Shown here: positions 35,328 through 44,113 of the stretch, one piece after another
Numbering within the stretch: position 1 is the stretch's first letter
Layout of the letters: the number at the start of each line of letters is the position of its first letter
Assembly (NCBI GenBank): GCA_964645585.1
Contig: CAZYAN010000011.1
Location: 13,320-77,319 of the forward strand
Length of the DNA stretch: 64,000 bases
Source: DATGSL01 sp964645585
GTDB lineage: Bacteria; Verrucomicrobiota; Verrucomicrobiia; Opitutales; T3Sed10-336
Direction: 5' to 3'
Program-made: the position numbers and the translations under genes
The notes under the pieces: generated by a model
What the model was told of the DNA's origin: nothing
The model's database searches: none
The model's input: the letters and a program-made list of their open reading frames with translations, nothing else

Positions 35328-36500
35328 ATGCCGTTGCTATCTGACGCCTATCTTCACGACGCCGTCGCCTTTAGACGGCAATTGCACGCGCATCCGGAGC
35401 TTTCTGGTCAAGAGGCAGCGACGGCAAAGCGGGTTCAACAGGCACTCGCCGTCCACCGTCCGGACCAGATCCACACGGGTGTCGGCGGACACGGTGTGCT
35501 GGCGGTCTTCGATAGCGGGAAGCCCGGTCCAACGGTTGTTTTTCGCTGCGAACTCGACGCGCTTCCGATCGATGAACCCAACGAATTCTCCCATCGTTCG
35601 ACACGACGCGGCATCTCGCACAAGTGCGGACACGATGGTCACAGCGCAACCATGGTCGCCCTCGCGGGAGTGCTGCGGGAGCACGGCGTGCCGCGCGGCA
35701 AAGTCGTTTTGCTGTTTCAGCCGGCGGAGGAGACTGGCGAAGGCGCACGCTCGATGCTTGCGGATTCCCGGATTCGCGCGCTCGATCCCAGCTTGATTTT
35801 CGCCGTTCACAACCTCCCGAAATTCCCGATGCACCAGGTTATCGTCAAAGATGGCGTCTTCGCCTGCGCATCGGCCGGGATCGCCGTCCGCTTTACTGGA
35901 TCGAGCACGCACTCGAGTTACCCGGAGCACGGACGTTCTCCTGCGCTCGCTGTCGCGCGGCTGATCGAATCGCTGCCGAGACTGGCCGATACAAAGGCGG
36001 ACCCGGAGAACTTGACCTTGGTAACGGTGACGCAGGCCACACTCGGAGAAACAGCGCGGAAAATCGAGTTCGGCATCGCTCCGGCGACCGGTTCGGTCAT
36101 GGCCGTCTTGCGCGCGGCCCGCCAAACGGATCTCGATTCGTTACAGAAACGAGCCGTTGCGCTGGCTGAACGCCTTGCCGCCGAACAAGGTGTCGCTGTC
36201 GAAATTGATTGGCACGACGAATTCGCTTCCACGCAAAACGACGCGAGAGCGGTCGCGCTCGTCCGAGAAGCAGCAAGCCGAGCGGGACTCGCGGTCGCCG
36301 CGGCAGCCGCGCCGTTTCGCTGGTCGGAAGACTTTGGGCTTTTCCTCGAACATTACCCGGGCGCCATCTTCGGATTGGGCGCCGGCGAGGAATGTCCGCA
36401 GCTCCACAACGAGCGCTATGATTTCCCCGACGAATTGATCCCGACTGGTGTGGCCGCGTATTGGGCATTGATCGAAGAAATATTGGCCGGCAATCGTTAA
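35328..36500 (+). CDS. M20D-family amidohydrolase (amino-acid/peptide amide hydrolase)
   Basis: A 390-residue zinc hydrolase of the hippurate hydrolase/IAA-amino acid hydrolase subfamily. Typical motifs are RRQLHAHPELSGQE, FRCELDALPI, SHKCGHDGHSATMVALA (metal ligands), QPAEETGEGARSM and AVHNLP. The dimerisation domain begins at FTGSSTHSSYPEHG. The ATG at 35328 gives the standard N-terminus for the family; the upstream extension is rejected. The substrate is unknown (N-acyl or aromatic amide). There is no signal peptide, so it is cytosolic. Confidence 0.88.
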   Translation: MPLLSDAYLHDAVAFRRQLHAHPELSGQEAATAKRVQQALAVHRPDQIHTGVGGHGVLAVFDSGKPGPTVVFRCELDALPIDEPNEFSHRSTRRGISHKCGHDGHSATMVALAGVLREHGVPRGKVVLLFQPAEETGEGARSMLADSRIRALDPSLIFAVHNLPKFPMHQVIVKDGVFACASAGIAVRFTGSSTHSSYPEHGRSPALAVARLIESLPRLADTKADPENLTLVTVTQATLGETARKIEFGIAPATGSVMAVLRAARQTDLDSLQKRAVALAERLAAEQGVAVEIDWHDEFASTQNDARAVALVREAASRAGLAVAAAAAPFRWSEDFGLFLEHYPGAIFGLGAGEECPQLHNERYDFPDELIPTGVAAYWALIEEILAGNR

Positions 36501-36623
36501 GCAAAAGCGTCCGGCACGGTCCGGCCGCAAGCCGTCGTCATGCACCGGGGCGAAGCATCAGAGGGACTCGTTTTGATCTCCCCGGCGTCTCGGCGTCTTG
36601 AGCGCGCCTCGCGCCAAGAACCC

Positions 36624-36680
36624 AGCACCAAGCACCAAGCACCAAGCACCAAGCACCAAGCACATCCCCGCAGGGGATTC
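36624..36680 (+). repeat. Heptad array (AGCACCA)x5 with terminal hairpin
   Basis: Five perfect copies of AGCACCA (36624-36658), then AGCAC and the small inverted repeat ATCCCCGCAGGGGAT (36664-36678) followed by TC. The same element, with 8 copies and a hairpin one base pair shorter, is at 52144-52219. It lies upstream of the symporter gene. Confidence 0.8.
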
Positions 36681-36764
36681 ATCAATTTTCTGTCGAAACC
36701 GGGGGCGTTTTTTGCATCGTCATTCGGGGAAACCACTAAAACCCGCACCCTCCCGCCCTGCTGT

Positions 36765-38504
36765 ATGGAAGCTCTGGATACATTTCTCACCCGCGCAAAC
36801 GCCGTACTCTGGCACGATGCGGTACTGTTCATCCTGCTTGGAATTGGCACCTTATTCACCATCTGGAGCGGCTTTTCCCAATACCGGGCGCTCACCCACG
36901 GGGTGGCCGCGGTCCGCGGGCGATACGACGAGAAGGACGACCCCGGTGCCATCACCCACTTCCAGGCGCTGTCGGCCGCTCTTTCCGCGACGGTCGGGCT
37001 GGGAAACATTGGCGGGGTGGCGATCGCGATCGCCTTGGGCGGCCCCGGCGCGGTTTTCTGGATGTGGGTCGTCGGATTTATCGGCATGGCCCTGAAAACG
37101 ACCGAGGTTACGATGGCGCTGCTGCACCGGAACCTCGACGATCCGGCAAATCCGAGCGGCGGACCGATGTGGGTGGCCGGCCGCGGTCTCGCGAAGATGC
37201 ATCCGTCTCTCGCCAAACTTGGGGGCGCGATAGCCATTATTTTCTGCATCACGCTGCTGATTTCGACCGCCACCAGCGGCAATATGTTTCAGGCCTGGAA
37301 TGTCGGCGTACTGACCGAAGGCTATTTCGGCGTGCCCTCGCAGGCCACCGGAATCGTCCTCGCGGTCTTGGTCGGCTTGGTAATTATCGGCGGCATCCAG
37401 CGGATCGGGTCAGTCGCCGGACGTCTCGTGCCGATAATGTGCCTGCTCTACCTGTTGTCCGCCGGCTATGTCCTGGTCGTGCGCGCGGGGGATTTGCCGG
37501 GTGTTTTCAAACTGATCCTCACATCCGCGTTCAGTCCGGCGGAAGCGCAAGGCGCCTTTGTCGGCGGGACGGCGGCGATGGCTTTCATGTTTGGGATGAA
37601 GCGGGCCTTCTTTTCCAACGAGGCCGGCTTGGGTTCCGCGCCGATCGCGCACTCGGCGGCCCGGACAAAAGAGCCCGTCCGCGAAGGCATCGTTGCCGGC
37701 CTCGAGCCGTTTATCGATACCATCGTTGTCTGCACCCTCACCGCGCTTGTCATCTTGGCGAGCGGCGCGTGGAATCGCGACGCGCAAGCCATCTTCGCGG
37801 AAGCCCCGGAATTGGTGGAGGCGGCACCGGGCAAATGGACGCTCGAAACCGGCCCGATTCCAGGTAAAACCCGGGAAGAGCAAAGGATCAGCGGGTCTTG
37901 GCAACCCGGCGAAAGCGTTTTTGTCGTCGTTCAGACATTGATGAACGGCGAGGGATCGCTCACACGGCTCTCCGGCAAAGTTTTCCTTACTTATGACGAC
38001 GAGCTAAACGTCAGCTGGGGCAGCGTTGCCAGTGACGCGGCGCCTTCGCTGCGCGATCCGGGTATTTACGCGAATTATCCTGGCGCGATGCTGGCGGGCT
38101 ATTCCTTTGATCGCGTGCTGCCCGGGCTGGGGCGCTACATCCTCCCTCTCGTGGTGTGGCTGTTCGCAATTTCGACGATGATCACCTGGTCGTATTATGG
38201 TGAACAAGCCGTTGTGTATATCGCCGGAAAACGCTGCGTACTCCCCTATCGGATTCTCTATTGCCTCCTGATTATCGTAGCCTGTTCCGGGTGGATCACC
38301 ACGAACACCCAGCTCGACAATTTGACCGGGTTCGGCACAGGCGTGATGCTTTTCGCCAACATACCGATCATGCTGATTTTTGGAAAGCAGGCTATGCGCG
38401 CCTACAAAGATTACATCCGCCGCCTCGATGCAGGCGAAATGAAAGCCGGCAAAGCTGCCGCGATGATCGAACTTGTTCACGGCGAGGGAGGAGGCAAGAA
38501 ATGA
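36765..38504 (+). CDS. Sodium:alanine (AGCS-type) symporter with a large hydrophilic insert
   Basis: A 579-residue polytopic membrane protein of the alanine/glycine:cation symporter family. Diagnostic segments are the N-terminal ILLGIGTLFTIWSGFSQ, SATVGLGNIGGVAIAIALGGPG, SNEAGLGSAPIAHSAA and YGEQAVVYI. It should import Ala or Gly with Na+. The family is usually 450-550 residues. The extra length is a soluble insert at about 338-432, between two membrane helices, containing beta-type sequence (for example KVFLTYDDELNVSWG). I chose the ATG at 36765, because the longer frame passes through the heptad array. Confidence 0.9.
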   Translation: MEALDTFLTRANAVLWHDAVLFILLGIGTLFTIWSGFSQYRALTHGVAAVRGRYDEKDDPGAITHFQALSAALSATVGLGNIGGVAIAIALGGPGAVFWMWVVGFIGMALKTTEVTMALLHRNLDDPANPSGGPMWVAGRGLAKMHPSLAKLGGAIAIIFCITLLISTATSGNMFQAWNVGVLTEGYFGVPSQATGIVLAVLVGLVIIGGIQRIGSVAGRLVPIMCLLYLLSAGYVLVVRAGDLPGVFKLILTSAFSPAEAQGAFVGGTAAMAFMFGMKRAFFSNEAGLGSAPIAHSAARTKEPVREGIVAGLEPFIDTIVVCTLTALVILASGAWNRDAQAIFAEAPELVEAAPGKWTLETGPIPGKTREEQRISGSWQPGESVFVVVQTLMNGEGSLTRLSGKVFLTYDDELNVSWGSVASDAAPSLRDPGIYANYPGAMLAGYSFDRVLPGLGRYILPLVVWLFAISTMITWSYYGEQAVVYIAGKRCVLPYRILYCLLIIVACSGWITTNTQLDNLTGFGTGVMLFANIPIMLIFGKQAMRAYKDYIRRLDAGEMKAGKAAAMIELVHGEGGGKK

Positions 38505-38684
38505 GCGGCAAGACCGGACAGGCTGTAATTCATTTTGCCAGCCGGGAAACGCGACGAGGCGAAGCTTTCCCGGGAAGGCTGGCAGGCGGATTTCCGGCTG
38601 GCACGTTTCCCGCCAAATTCGTATAACTTTTTCCTGATGCTGGGTCTCTGTTGTGTCTTTTCGTCACTTAAATAAAGGAATCCG

Positions 38685-39407
38685 ATGCTTACGGCGGGAC
38701 TAAAGAAACTTCGCTCGATTTACTATCGCATAGCCTATATCGGCGATTCTCGGAAATGTCCTGTATGCGACTTTGGTTCGAAACGATTCTTGCCATACGG
38801 GGTCAATCCTCGACCCGATGCCATGTGTCCGTTCTGCGGCGCATTGGAACGTCACAGACTCATCTGGCTGTTTCTCGAACGAAAGTGCGATTTTTTCAAG
38901 AATCCTCCCCAGTCAGCCCTGCACGTTGCCCCCGAAGCCACCTTGGAGTCCCGGTTTCGACGCGTGTTAGGGGATCGCTATCGGACCGCTGATCTGTTCG
39001 CTCCGCACGTCGACGTGAAAATGGACATTACCAATATTCAATTTGGCGAAGGCTCCTTCGATTTTATCTACTGCAGTCACGTTCTGGAGCATGTGCCCGA
39101 TGACAGAAAGGCGATGAGAGAGTTTAGGCGAGTCCTGACAGACGACGGCATGGCCATCCTTCTTGTCCCTATTACCGCGCAAAAAACGATTGAAGACCCA
39201 ACGATTGAAGATCCTAAAGAACGGCTGCGATTATTCGGTCAAAAGGATCACGTTCGGCGATACGGTCCAGATTATTTCGATCGACTTCAGGAAGAGGGTT
39301 TTAAGGTAGAAAAGGTTTGTCGCGAGGACTTTCTTTCTTCGGAGGAAATCGAAAGAATGGGTATCACCCGTGCATCTGGTGAAATTTTTGTGTGCAGGAA
39401 GCAGTAG
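38685..39407 (+). CDS. SAM-dependent methyltransferase with N-terminal zinc ribbon
   Basis: A 240-residue class I methyltransferase. Residues 25-51 hold four Cys in two CxxC pairs (CPVC, CPFC), which probably bind zinc. The methyltransferase core follows: ALHVAPEATLESRFRR in place of the usual Gly-rich loop, DITNIQFGEGSFDFIYCSHVLEHVPDD (in part) as the type 11 motif, and EFRRVLTDDGMAILLVP. It has a good Shine-Dalgarno (AAAGGAAT). It begins an AT-richer run of polysaccharide genes, so a sugar or lipid carrier is a likely substrate (inference). Confidence 0.8.
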   Translation: MLTAGLKKLRSIYYRIAYIGDSRKCPVCDFGSKRFLPYGVNPRPDAMCPFCGALERHRLIWLFLERKCDFFKNPPQSALHVAPEATLESRFRRVLGDRYRTADLFAPHVDVKMDITNIQFGEGSFDFIYCSHVLEHVPDDRKAMREFRRVLTDDGMAILLVPITAQKTIEDPTIEDPKERLRLFGQKDHVRRYGPDYFDRLQEEGFKVEKVCREDFLSSEEIERMGITRASGEIFVCRKQ

Positions 39408-39561
39408 CGCAAGAGGGGGATCCACTCTATTTGGGTCGCTTTTTAATTGGCTCTCCTCCGAAACTCGATTTGCACTCTTCATTGACTGTTTTTGAGAATC
39501 GGCGATCAGCTTCTTTTCAGTCCATGCCTGTGAGGGAACCCTATCCATTTGCTGGCAAATC

Positions 39562-40566
39562 ATGAACGGTTTTGTGAAATCGCTATCTCCGCATTCTCAT
39601 CCTCTTCGGTTAACGTATCCCATTCCGATAACTGAGCAGAAATGGCCTGAGGGAACTAAACCGTTAGTGAGTATTTGCTGTGCCACCTATAACCACCGCG
39701 ATTTTATTGCTCAAGCGATTGAGACATTTCTTATGCAGGAAACAACATTTCCGGTGGAAGTGATTATAAGAGATGATGCATCCACCGACGGAACAACGGA
39801 TATTATTCGTTCATACGAAACTCGGTACCCGCACTTAATATCGGTTATCTATGAAACAGATAACCAATATTCCAGAGGATATCGCGCGACGCCGGCTATG
39901 ATGCTCAAAGCATCGGGTAAATATATTGCATTATGTGAAGGCGATGATTACTGGATTCGCCGAGACAAGCTCGACCTTCAAGTTAACTGCTTTCAAAACC
40001 ATCCAGAGACAGCACTTGTCTTTACAGAGCGCGAAGTTATTGGCACGGAGGGTTATCGAGTCACCGGTTACAAAGGATCTGTCTTTTCTGTTAAAGATGT
40101 TTCGAAAGGTCTTGTTGCCTTCACCCAAACAATGATGTTTCCGAGTTTCCCGGGATTGCCGGCGTTTCTCGACACCCATCAGGATATTTATGGAGATATG
40201 CTTATAAGCTACTATTGCAGCCTACAAGGACCGATCAGGTGCCTTGCGGTTCGAACGGCTTGTTACCGTCAAACTGGATGCGGTATTTGGAGCTCTATGT
40301 CCGCCAAACGCCGAGCGGAAGAAAGATTCATGACGTGGTGCCGGTTTCATCGTAAGTTTTACGGGGGGTCATCATCGCTTTTGGCATCAATGCTTGCACC
40401 TGAGGCCGCACAGTTAATGTTGAAAAGTACATCGGTGCGGGAAGCTCTACATTGGGCGAGAACCTACATGAAGAAAACTGACGGTGGGCTTTTTCGGCTT
40501 TATTTGGGCTTTGTAAGATATTTCGTTTCTCAAATCCGTGATCGCCCGCTTACAAGGAAAATGTGA
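39562..40566 (+). CDS. Glycosyltransferase family 2
   Basis: A 334-residue GT-A fold transferase. The start of the domain is LVSICCATYNHRDFIAQAIETFL (in part), the nucleotide-sugar-binding acidic motif is IIRDDASTDGT (about 70-80), and the second is CEGDDYW (about 126). The C-terminus is shorter than in processive polymerases and has no clear membrane helices. Codon use is markedly AT-richer than the flanking genome. Donor and acceptor sugars are unknown. It is part of the cassette 38685-43987. Confidence 0.85.
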   Translation: MNGFVKSLSPHSHPLRLTYPIPITEQKWPEGTKPLVSICCATYNHRDFIAQAIETFLMQETTFPVEVIIRDDASTDGTTDIIRSYETRYPHLISVIYETDNQYSRGYRATPAMMLKASGKYIALCEGDDYWIRRDKLDLQVNCFQNHPETALVFTEREVIGTEGYRVTGYKGSVFSVKDVSKGLVAFTQTMMFPSFPGLPAFLDTHQDIYGDMLISYYCSLQGPIRCLAVRTACYRQTGCGIWSSMSAKRRAEERFMTWCRFHRKFYGGSSSLLASMLAPEAAQLMLKSTSVREALHWARTYMKKTDGGLFRLYLGFVRYFVSQIRDRPLTRKM

Positions 40567-40638
40567 CGAATACTTCTGCGATTGTCCGCAGAACATTTTT
40601 GGTGCGCCTGTTTAAGCATCGCGTAATCAGCTTCGAAT

Positions 40639-41874
40639 ATGAAGCCCCGGTATCACATCTGCATCCTCGCCTGGAATTTTCCCGTTCGCTCGGAAACCTT
40701 TATTCGTGAGCACGCCTTGGGCTTAGCTCAACGCGGACATTTGGTGACCGTCGTAAGTCGCGGTCCGGGCGAAGGGATCCCGGAGGAAGAAACAGCGAAT
40801 CTTCGCGACGAAGGAATCCGATTGGCAAATGGCGGAGGCCTTCGGCGAGGCGCTTTGGCAAAACCCCTGCACTTCGCAACTTTGCTCGGACGGAAACCAT
40901 CGCGGCTTCTTTGGCTGTGGACACGGGACTTTCCCGAACGCTACCTGGCTTCGTTCACGAAGGAGACAGTCGAGGCATTGCGTCCTGACATTTTGCATGT
41001 TCACTACGGCACCCATGGGAAGGCGCTGCAGCAAGCAGGAGTGAACCTGCCAACAGTCGTGACCTGGCACGGTCATGATGCGAACGTCGTGCCTCGTGAG
41101 CGCGGAGCGAATGTTTATTGGGATTTATTCCATCAGCCTTGGCAGCACACAGTGGGATCTGCCTTCATGCGCGAACGCCTTCTCGCGTTGGGTGCAAATG
41201 ACGAACACCTCTCGCTTATCCCTATGGGAATCGACCTTACGCAATTCTCATGGCGCGATCGCGCTGAACGAAAGGATAAGCCCGTGCGTCTCCTCGCGGT
41301 CGGGCGCCTGGACGAGATGAAGGGGCACACCTTCCTTATCGCCGCGACTGCCGGTCTCATACGAGAGGGCTGGAACATCATTCTGCATATTGTCGGTGAA
41401 GGTCTTTTGAGGCGGAAACTGGAAGCACAGATTGCTGACACGGGTCTCGGGGAGCGAATCGTTCTCTGTGGCGGCCGATCGTCCAGGGAAGTGGTTCGTG
41501 AGATGCACGAAGCCGATATCTTTTGCCTCACTGGGGTGCCTGCCCAAAACGGACGTGTGGAAACACAAGGAGTGGTCTTGGCGGAAGCGCAGGCAACTGG
41601 ATTACCGGTTATTGCTTCATCGGTCGGCGGTGTGCCAGACAGTCTCGTCGACGGCGTAACCGGACTTCTTTGTCAGCCGGGTGATATCGCCAGTATTCAA
41701 AAAGCGATCCGGCACTTTCTCAAACATCCAGATCAGCGGCGCGAATTCGGTCGGCGGGGACGCGCGTACGTAAAGGACCGCTTTTCGCTTGAAACGATGA
41801 ACGACAGGTTCGAAGCGTTGTATTCTGAGATCACAAGCCGGCACAGGATCAATGCAGGGAGCCGAAAGGCGTAA
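40639..41874 (+). CDS. Glycosyltransferase family 4 (colanic-acid/EPS type)
   Basis: A 411-residue GT-B fold transferase. The N-terminal domain has NFPVRSETFIREHA (a motif common in WcaL-like enzymes), ILHVHYGTHG and VVTWHGHDANVVP. The C-terminal nucleotide-binding half has LLAVGRLDEMKGH, IVGEGLLRRKLE and the E(x7)E-type EAQATGLPVIASSVGGVPDSLVDG (in part). It probably adds a hexose to a lipid-linked glycan (inference). It lies 15 bp before the next transferase, clearly in one operon. Confidence 0.88.
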   Translation: MKPRYHICILAWNFPVRSETFIREHALGLAQRGHLVTVVSRGPGEGIPEEETANLRDEGIRLANGGGLRRGALAKPLHFATLLGRKPSRLLWLWTRDFPERYLASFTKETVEALRPDILHVHYGTHGKALQQAGVNLPTVVTWHGHDANVVPRERGANVYWDLFHQPWQHTVGSAFMRERLLALGANDEHLSLIPMGIDLTQFSWRDRAERKDKPVRLLAVGRLDEMKGHTFLIAATAGLIREGWNIILHIVGEGLLRRKLEAQIADTGLGERIVLCGGRSSREVVREMHEADIFCLTGVPAQNGRVETQGVVLAEAQATGLPVIASSVGGVPDSLVDGVTGLLCQPGDIASIQKAIRHFLKHPDQRREFGRRGRAYVKDRFSLETMNDRFEALYSEITSRHRINAGSRKA

Positions 41875-41889
41875 AGATACGGCATAATA

Positions 41890-43140
41890 ATGCTGGAGAA
41901 ACGGTCCAACCAAACGAAACCCTTGTCATCTGGGGAACGGACACGAGCCATCGGCTATCTTTCCGGCGCGCCCCGCGTTTCGACGCGGCCGGAAGCGCCA
42001 GCTGCCGGGCCGCGAGCGCATGTGCTGGGTACGATAGATGCGTATCGAAAGCTGGGATGGGAGGTTAAATCGTACATCCTTGGAGATGAACTTCGGACTT
42101 CGGTCGAGGACCCGGGAAGACGGTCTTCAAATATGCTGGGCCACTTTCGCGGACTGGCTGCTGACGGCGGACGGCTGCTGTTCCGGTATGGAACACCCCG
42201 GTTGGCTTTGCAGCGAATAGGCACGGATGTCGATTACGTGTATGAACGGTTCGCATCCATGCAGTCATTGGGGCGAGTTTATCAGAAGCGTGGCATCCCC
42301 TGGGTCCTGGAAGCGAACGGGCCTTTTTTTTATGAGGCGAAAGTCGAGCGAAACAGCATGGTGCTGACGAATCTCGCGCGATCCCTTGAAATTAAAGCTT
42401 ACCGGCAGTGTGATGTTTTGGTCTGTGTCAGTGACGAATTAAAGCGCATTTTGATCGAGGAATGCCAAATCGCGTCGGAAAAGATTATTGTCGTCCCCAA
42501 CGGGGTGGATTCGGTGCGCTTTAACCCAAAGCGAGCCGAACGGAGACGCTTCAGTGATCAGTTGACAATAGGCTTCGTCGGTTCCATTCAGCGCTGGCAA
42601 GGACTGGACCTTCTTCTGACGGCTCTGGCGAAGGTGCGAGCCGAAGGGTTGATCATCAGTGCAGTCGTCGTCGGAGACGGGCCCGAGAAGATTGCTCTCG
42701 AACAACTCGCAAGGGATTTAGGGATTGCGGACCATACACATTTTACCGGTCATGTTTCGTGGGAAGAAATCCCAGACTATCTCGCTGGGTTCGATCTGGG
42801 ATATTCTGGGCAGATCACGATGGAAATTGGGTCGATGTATCATTCACCGCTGAAGTTGTACGAATATATGGCGATGGGATTGCCCGTTGTTGCTTCGCGC
42901 TTTTCCGATGCGAGTGATCTGGATAAGGCGGGTGGCCATGCTTTTCTTTTTGAGCCGAACAGTGCCGAAAACCTTGCCGATGCGCTTCGCACTGCTTGGA
43001 CCCGCCAACGCGAATTCAACGCATGGAAGACACCGATTCGGTCGGCAGCATTGAAGCATTTTACGTGGGAGGTGCGCGTGGGGACGATGGTCGAGGAAAT
43101 TCAAAAACGGCTTAAACTGGTGACGGCACGTGGGAATTAA
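41890..43140 (+). CDS. Glycosyltransferase family 4
   Basis: A 416-residue GT-B transferase with APRVSTRPEAPAAGPRAHV near the N-terminus, YERFASMQSLG, CDVLVCVSDELKRIL, VVPNGVDSVRFNP, IGFVGSIQRWQGLDLLL (in part) and the C-terminal SPLKLYEYMAMGLPVVAS. The substrate is unknown. The 3' end overlaps the WecG-like gene by 11 bp, which indicates coupled translation. Like its neighbours it is AT-richer than the flanks, which suggests horizontal acquisition of the cassette. Confidence 0.87.
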   Translation: MLEKRSNQTKPLSSGERTRAIGYLSGAPRVSTRPEAPAAGPRAHVLGTIDAYRKLGWEVKSYILGDELRTSVEDPGRRSSNMLGHFRGLAADGGRLLFRYGTPRLALQRIGTDVDYVYERFASMQSLGRVYQKRGIPWVLEANGPFFYEAKVERNSMVLTNLARSLEIKAYRQCDVLVCVSDELKRILIEECQIASEKIIVVPNGVDSVRFNPKRAERRRFSDQLTIGFVGSIQRWQGLDLLLTALAKVRAEGLIISAVVVGDGPEKIALEQLARDLGIADHTHFTGHVSWEEIPDYLAGFDLGYSGQITMEIGSMYHSPLKLYEYMAMGLPVVASRFSDASDLDKAGGHAFLFEPNSAENLADALRTAWTRQREFNAWKTPIRSAALKHFTWEVRVGTMVEEIQKRLKLVTARGN

Positions 43141-43987
43141 CTGCAATTCGGAAGCCCAGCAGTCGTCCAATTCGGAGGTGCGGCTGGCCGACGGGCCGAG
43201 CCTGAAGACGCAAGCATTGAATCTTATGGGTATGCCCATGTACGCTCTAACGCTACACGACTGGAACACATGGATAGCTGATGCGATTCACAAGAAACAT
43301 TCATTATTGATCGCAGGCGCCAATATGCATTTCGCATACGTTGGACGAAAGGACAGCGAGATTCAGGAGATGTGTCGATCAGCGCTCAGTCACATTGACG
43401 GGATGGCTTTGATATTTCTTGGGCGTCTCTTGGGATATCCGTTGAAGCGAGAGCATCGGGTTACTTGGGTGGACTGGATGGATCCCCTGATGGGGCGGGC
43501 GGCTCGGGAGGGTTGGCGGGTGTTTTTTCTTGGGGGGAAACCAGGGGTAGGCGAGGTTGCTGCCGAACGGCTTAGGCAAGCCCAGCCCGGGTTGCGAATT
43601 CAGGTGCATCATGGGTTCTTTGATCAGCGAGCCGGGAGCGAGGGGAACGAACGGGTTTTGACGGAGATCACGGAAGCGGAACCGGACCTGTTGCTGGTCG
43701 GGTTAGGAATGCCTCGTCAGGAGCATTGGATTTGGCGAAACCGGGCTCGCCTTCCGGCTACTGTCATCATCACCTGCGGGGCCGCAATGGATTACGTTGC
43801 CGGAGAGATCCCTACACCGCCGCGGTGGATGGGACGTTGGGGGCTGGAGTGGCTGTACCGATTTTTATGCGAACCTCACCGGCTGTTTAAGCGATATTTC
43901 GTTGAGCCGTGGTTTTTGATCATTCCTTTCATGAATGATTTAAAACGAGTCTATTGGGATCGGCGGGACAGGAACGGGAAAGAGTGA
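43130..43987 (+). CDS. WecG/TagA/CpsF-family glycosyltransferase (GT26)
   Basis: A 285-residue protein with the family core: NLMGMPMYALTLHDW, GANMHFAYVGR (the active-site Asn region), DGMALIFLGRLLG, VFFLGGKPGVGEVAAERL (in part), LLLVGLGMPRQEHWIW, GAAMDYVAGEIPTPPRWMG and the C-terminal GLEWLYRFLCEPHRLFKRY (each in part). Members transfer ManNAcA, ManNAc or glucose to lipid-linked sugars. The GTG at 43130 overlaps the previous gene by 11 bp; an ATG at 43226 is an alternative. It closes the polysaccharide cassette. Confidence 0.88.
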   Translation: MGINCNSEAQQSSNSEVRLADGPSLKTQALNLMGMPMYALTLHDWNTWIADAIHKKHSLLIAGANMHFAYVGRKDSEIQEMCRSALSHIDGMALIFLGRLLGYPLKREHRVTWVDWMDPLMGRAAREGWRVFFLGGKPGVGEVAAERLRQAQPGLRIQVHHGFFDQRAGSEGNERVLTEITEAEPDLLLVGLGMPRQEHWIWRNRARLPATVIITCGAAMDYVAGEIPTPPRWMGRWGLEWLYRFLCEPHRLFKRYFVEPWFLIIPFMNDLKRVYWDRRDRNGKE

Positions 43988-44113
43988 AGTGCAAGGACGA
44001 GCCGTTCGCTGATGGCCGGCAGCGAAAAGCTCCGCTCTCCAAGGCAAAACAAGACGTCCGGACGGTCCGTTGAGGCTTGCTCCAGCGTCCAACCTCGATT
44101 CCCTTCGGTGAAG

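Noticed and set aside
36540..36764. Extended N-terminus of the symporter
   Set aside because: It translates the other AGCACCA array and lacks any similarity to AGCS proteins, which begin near 36765.
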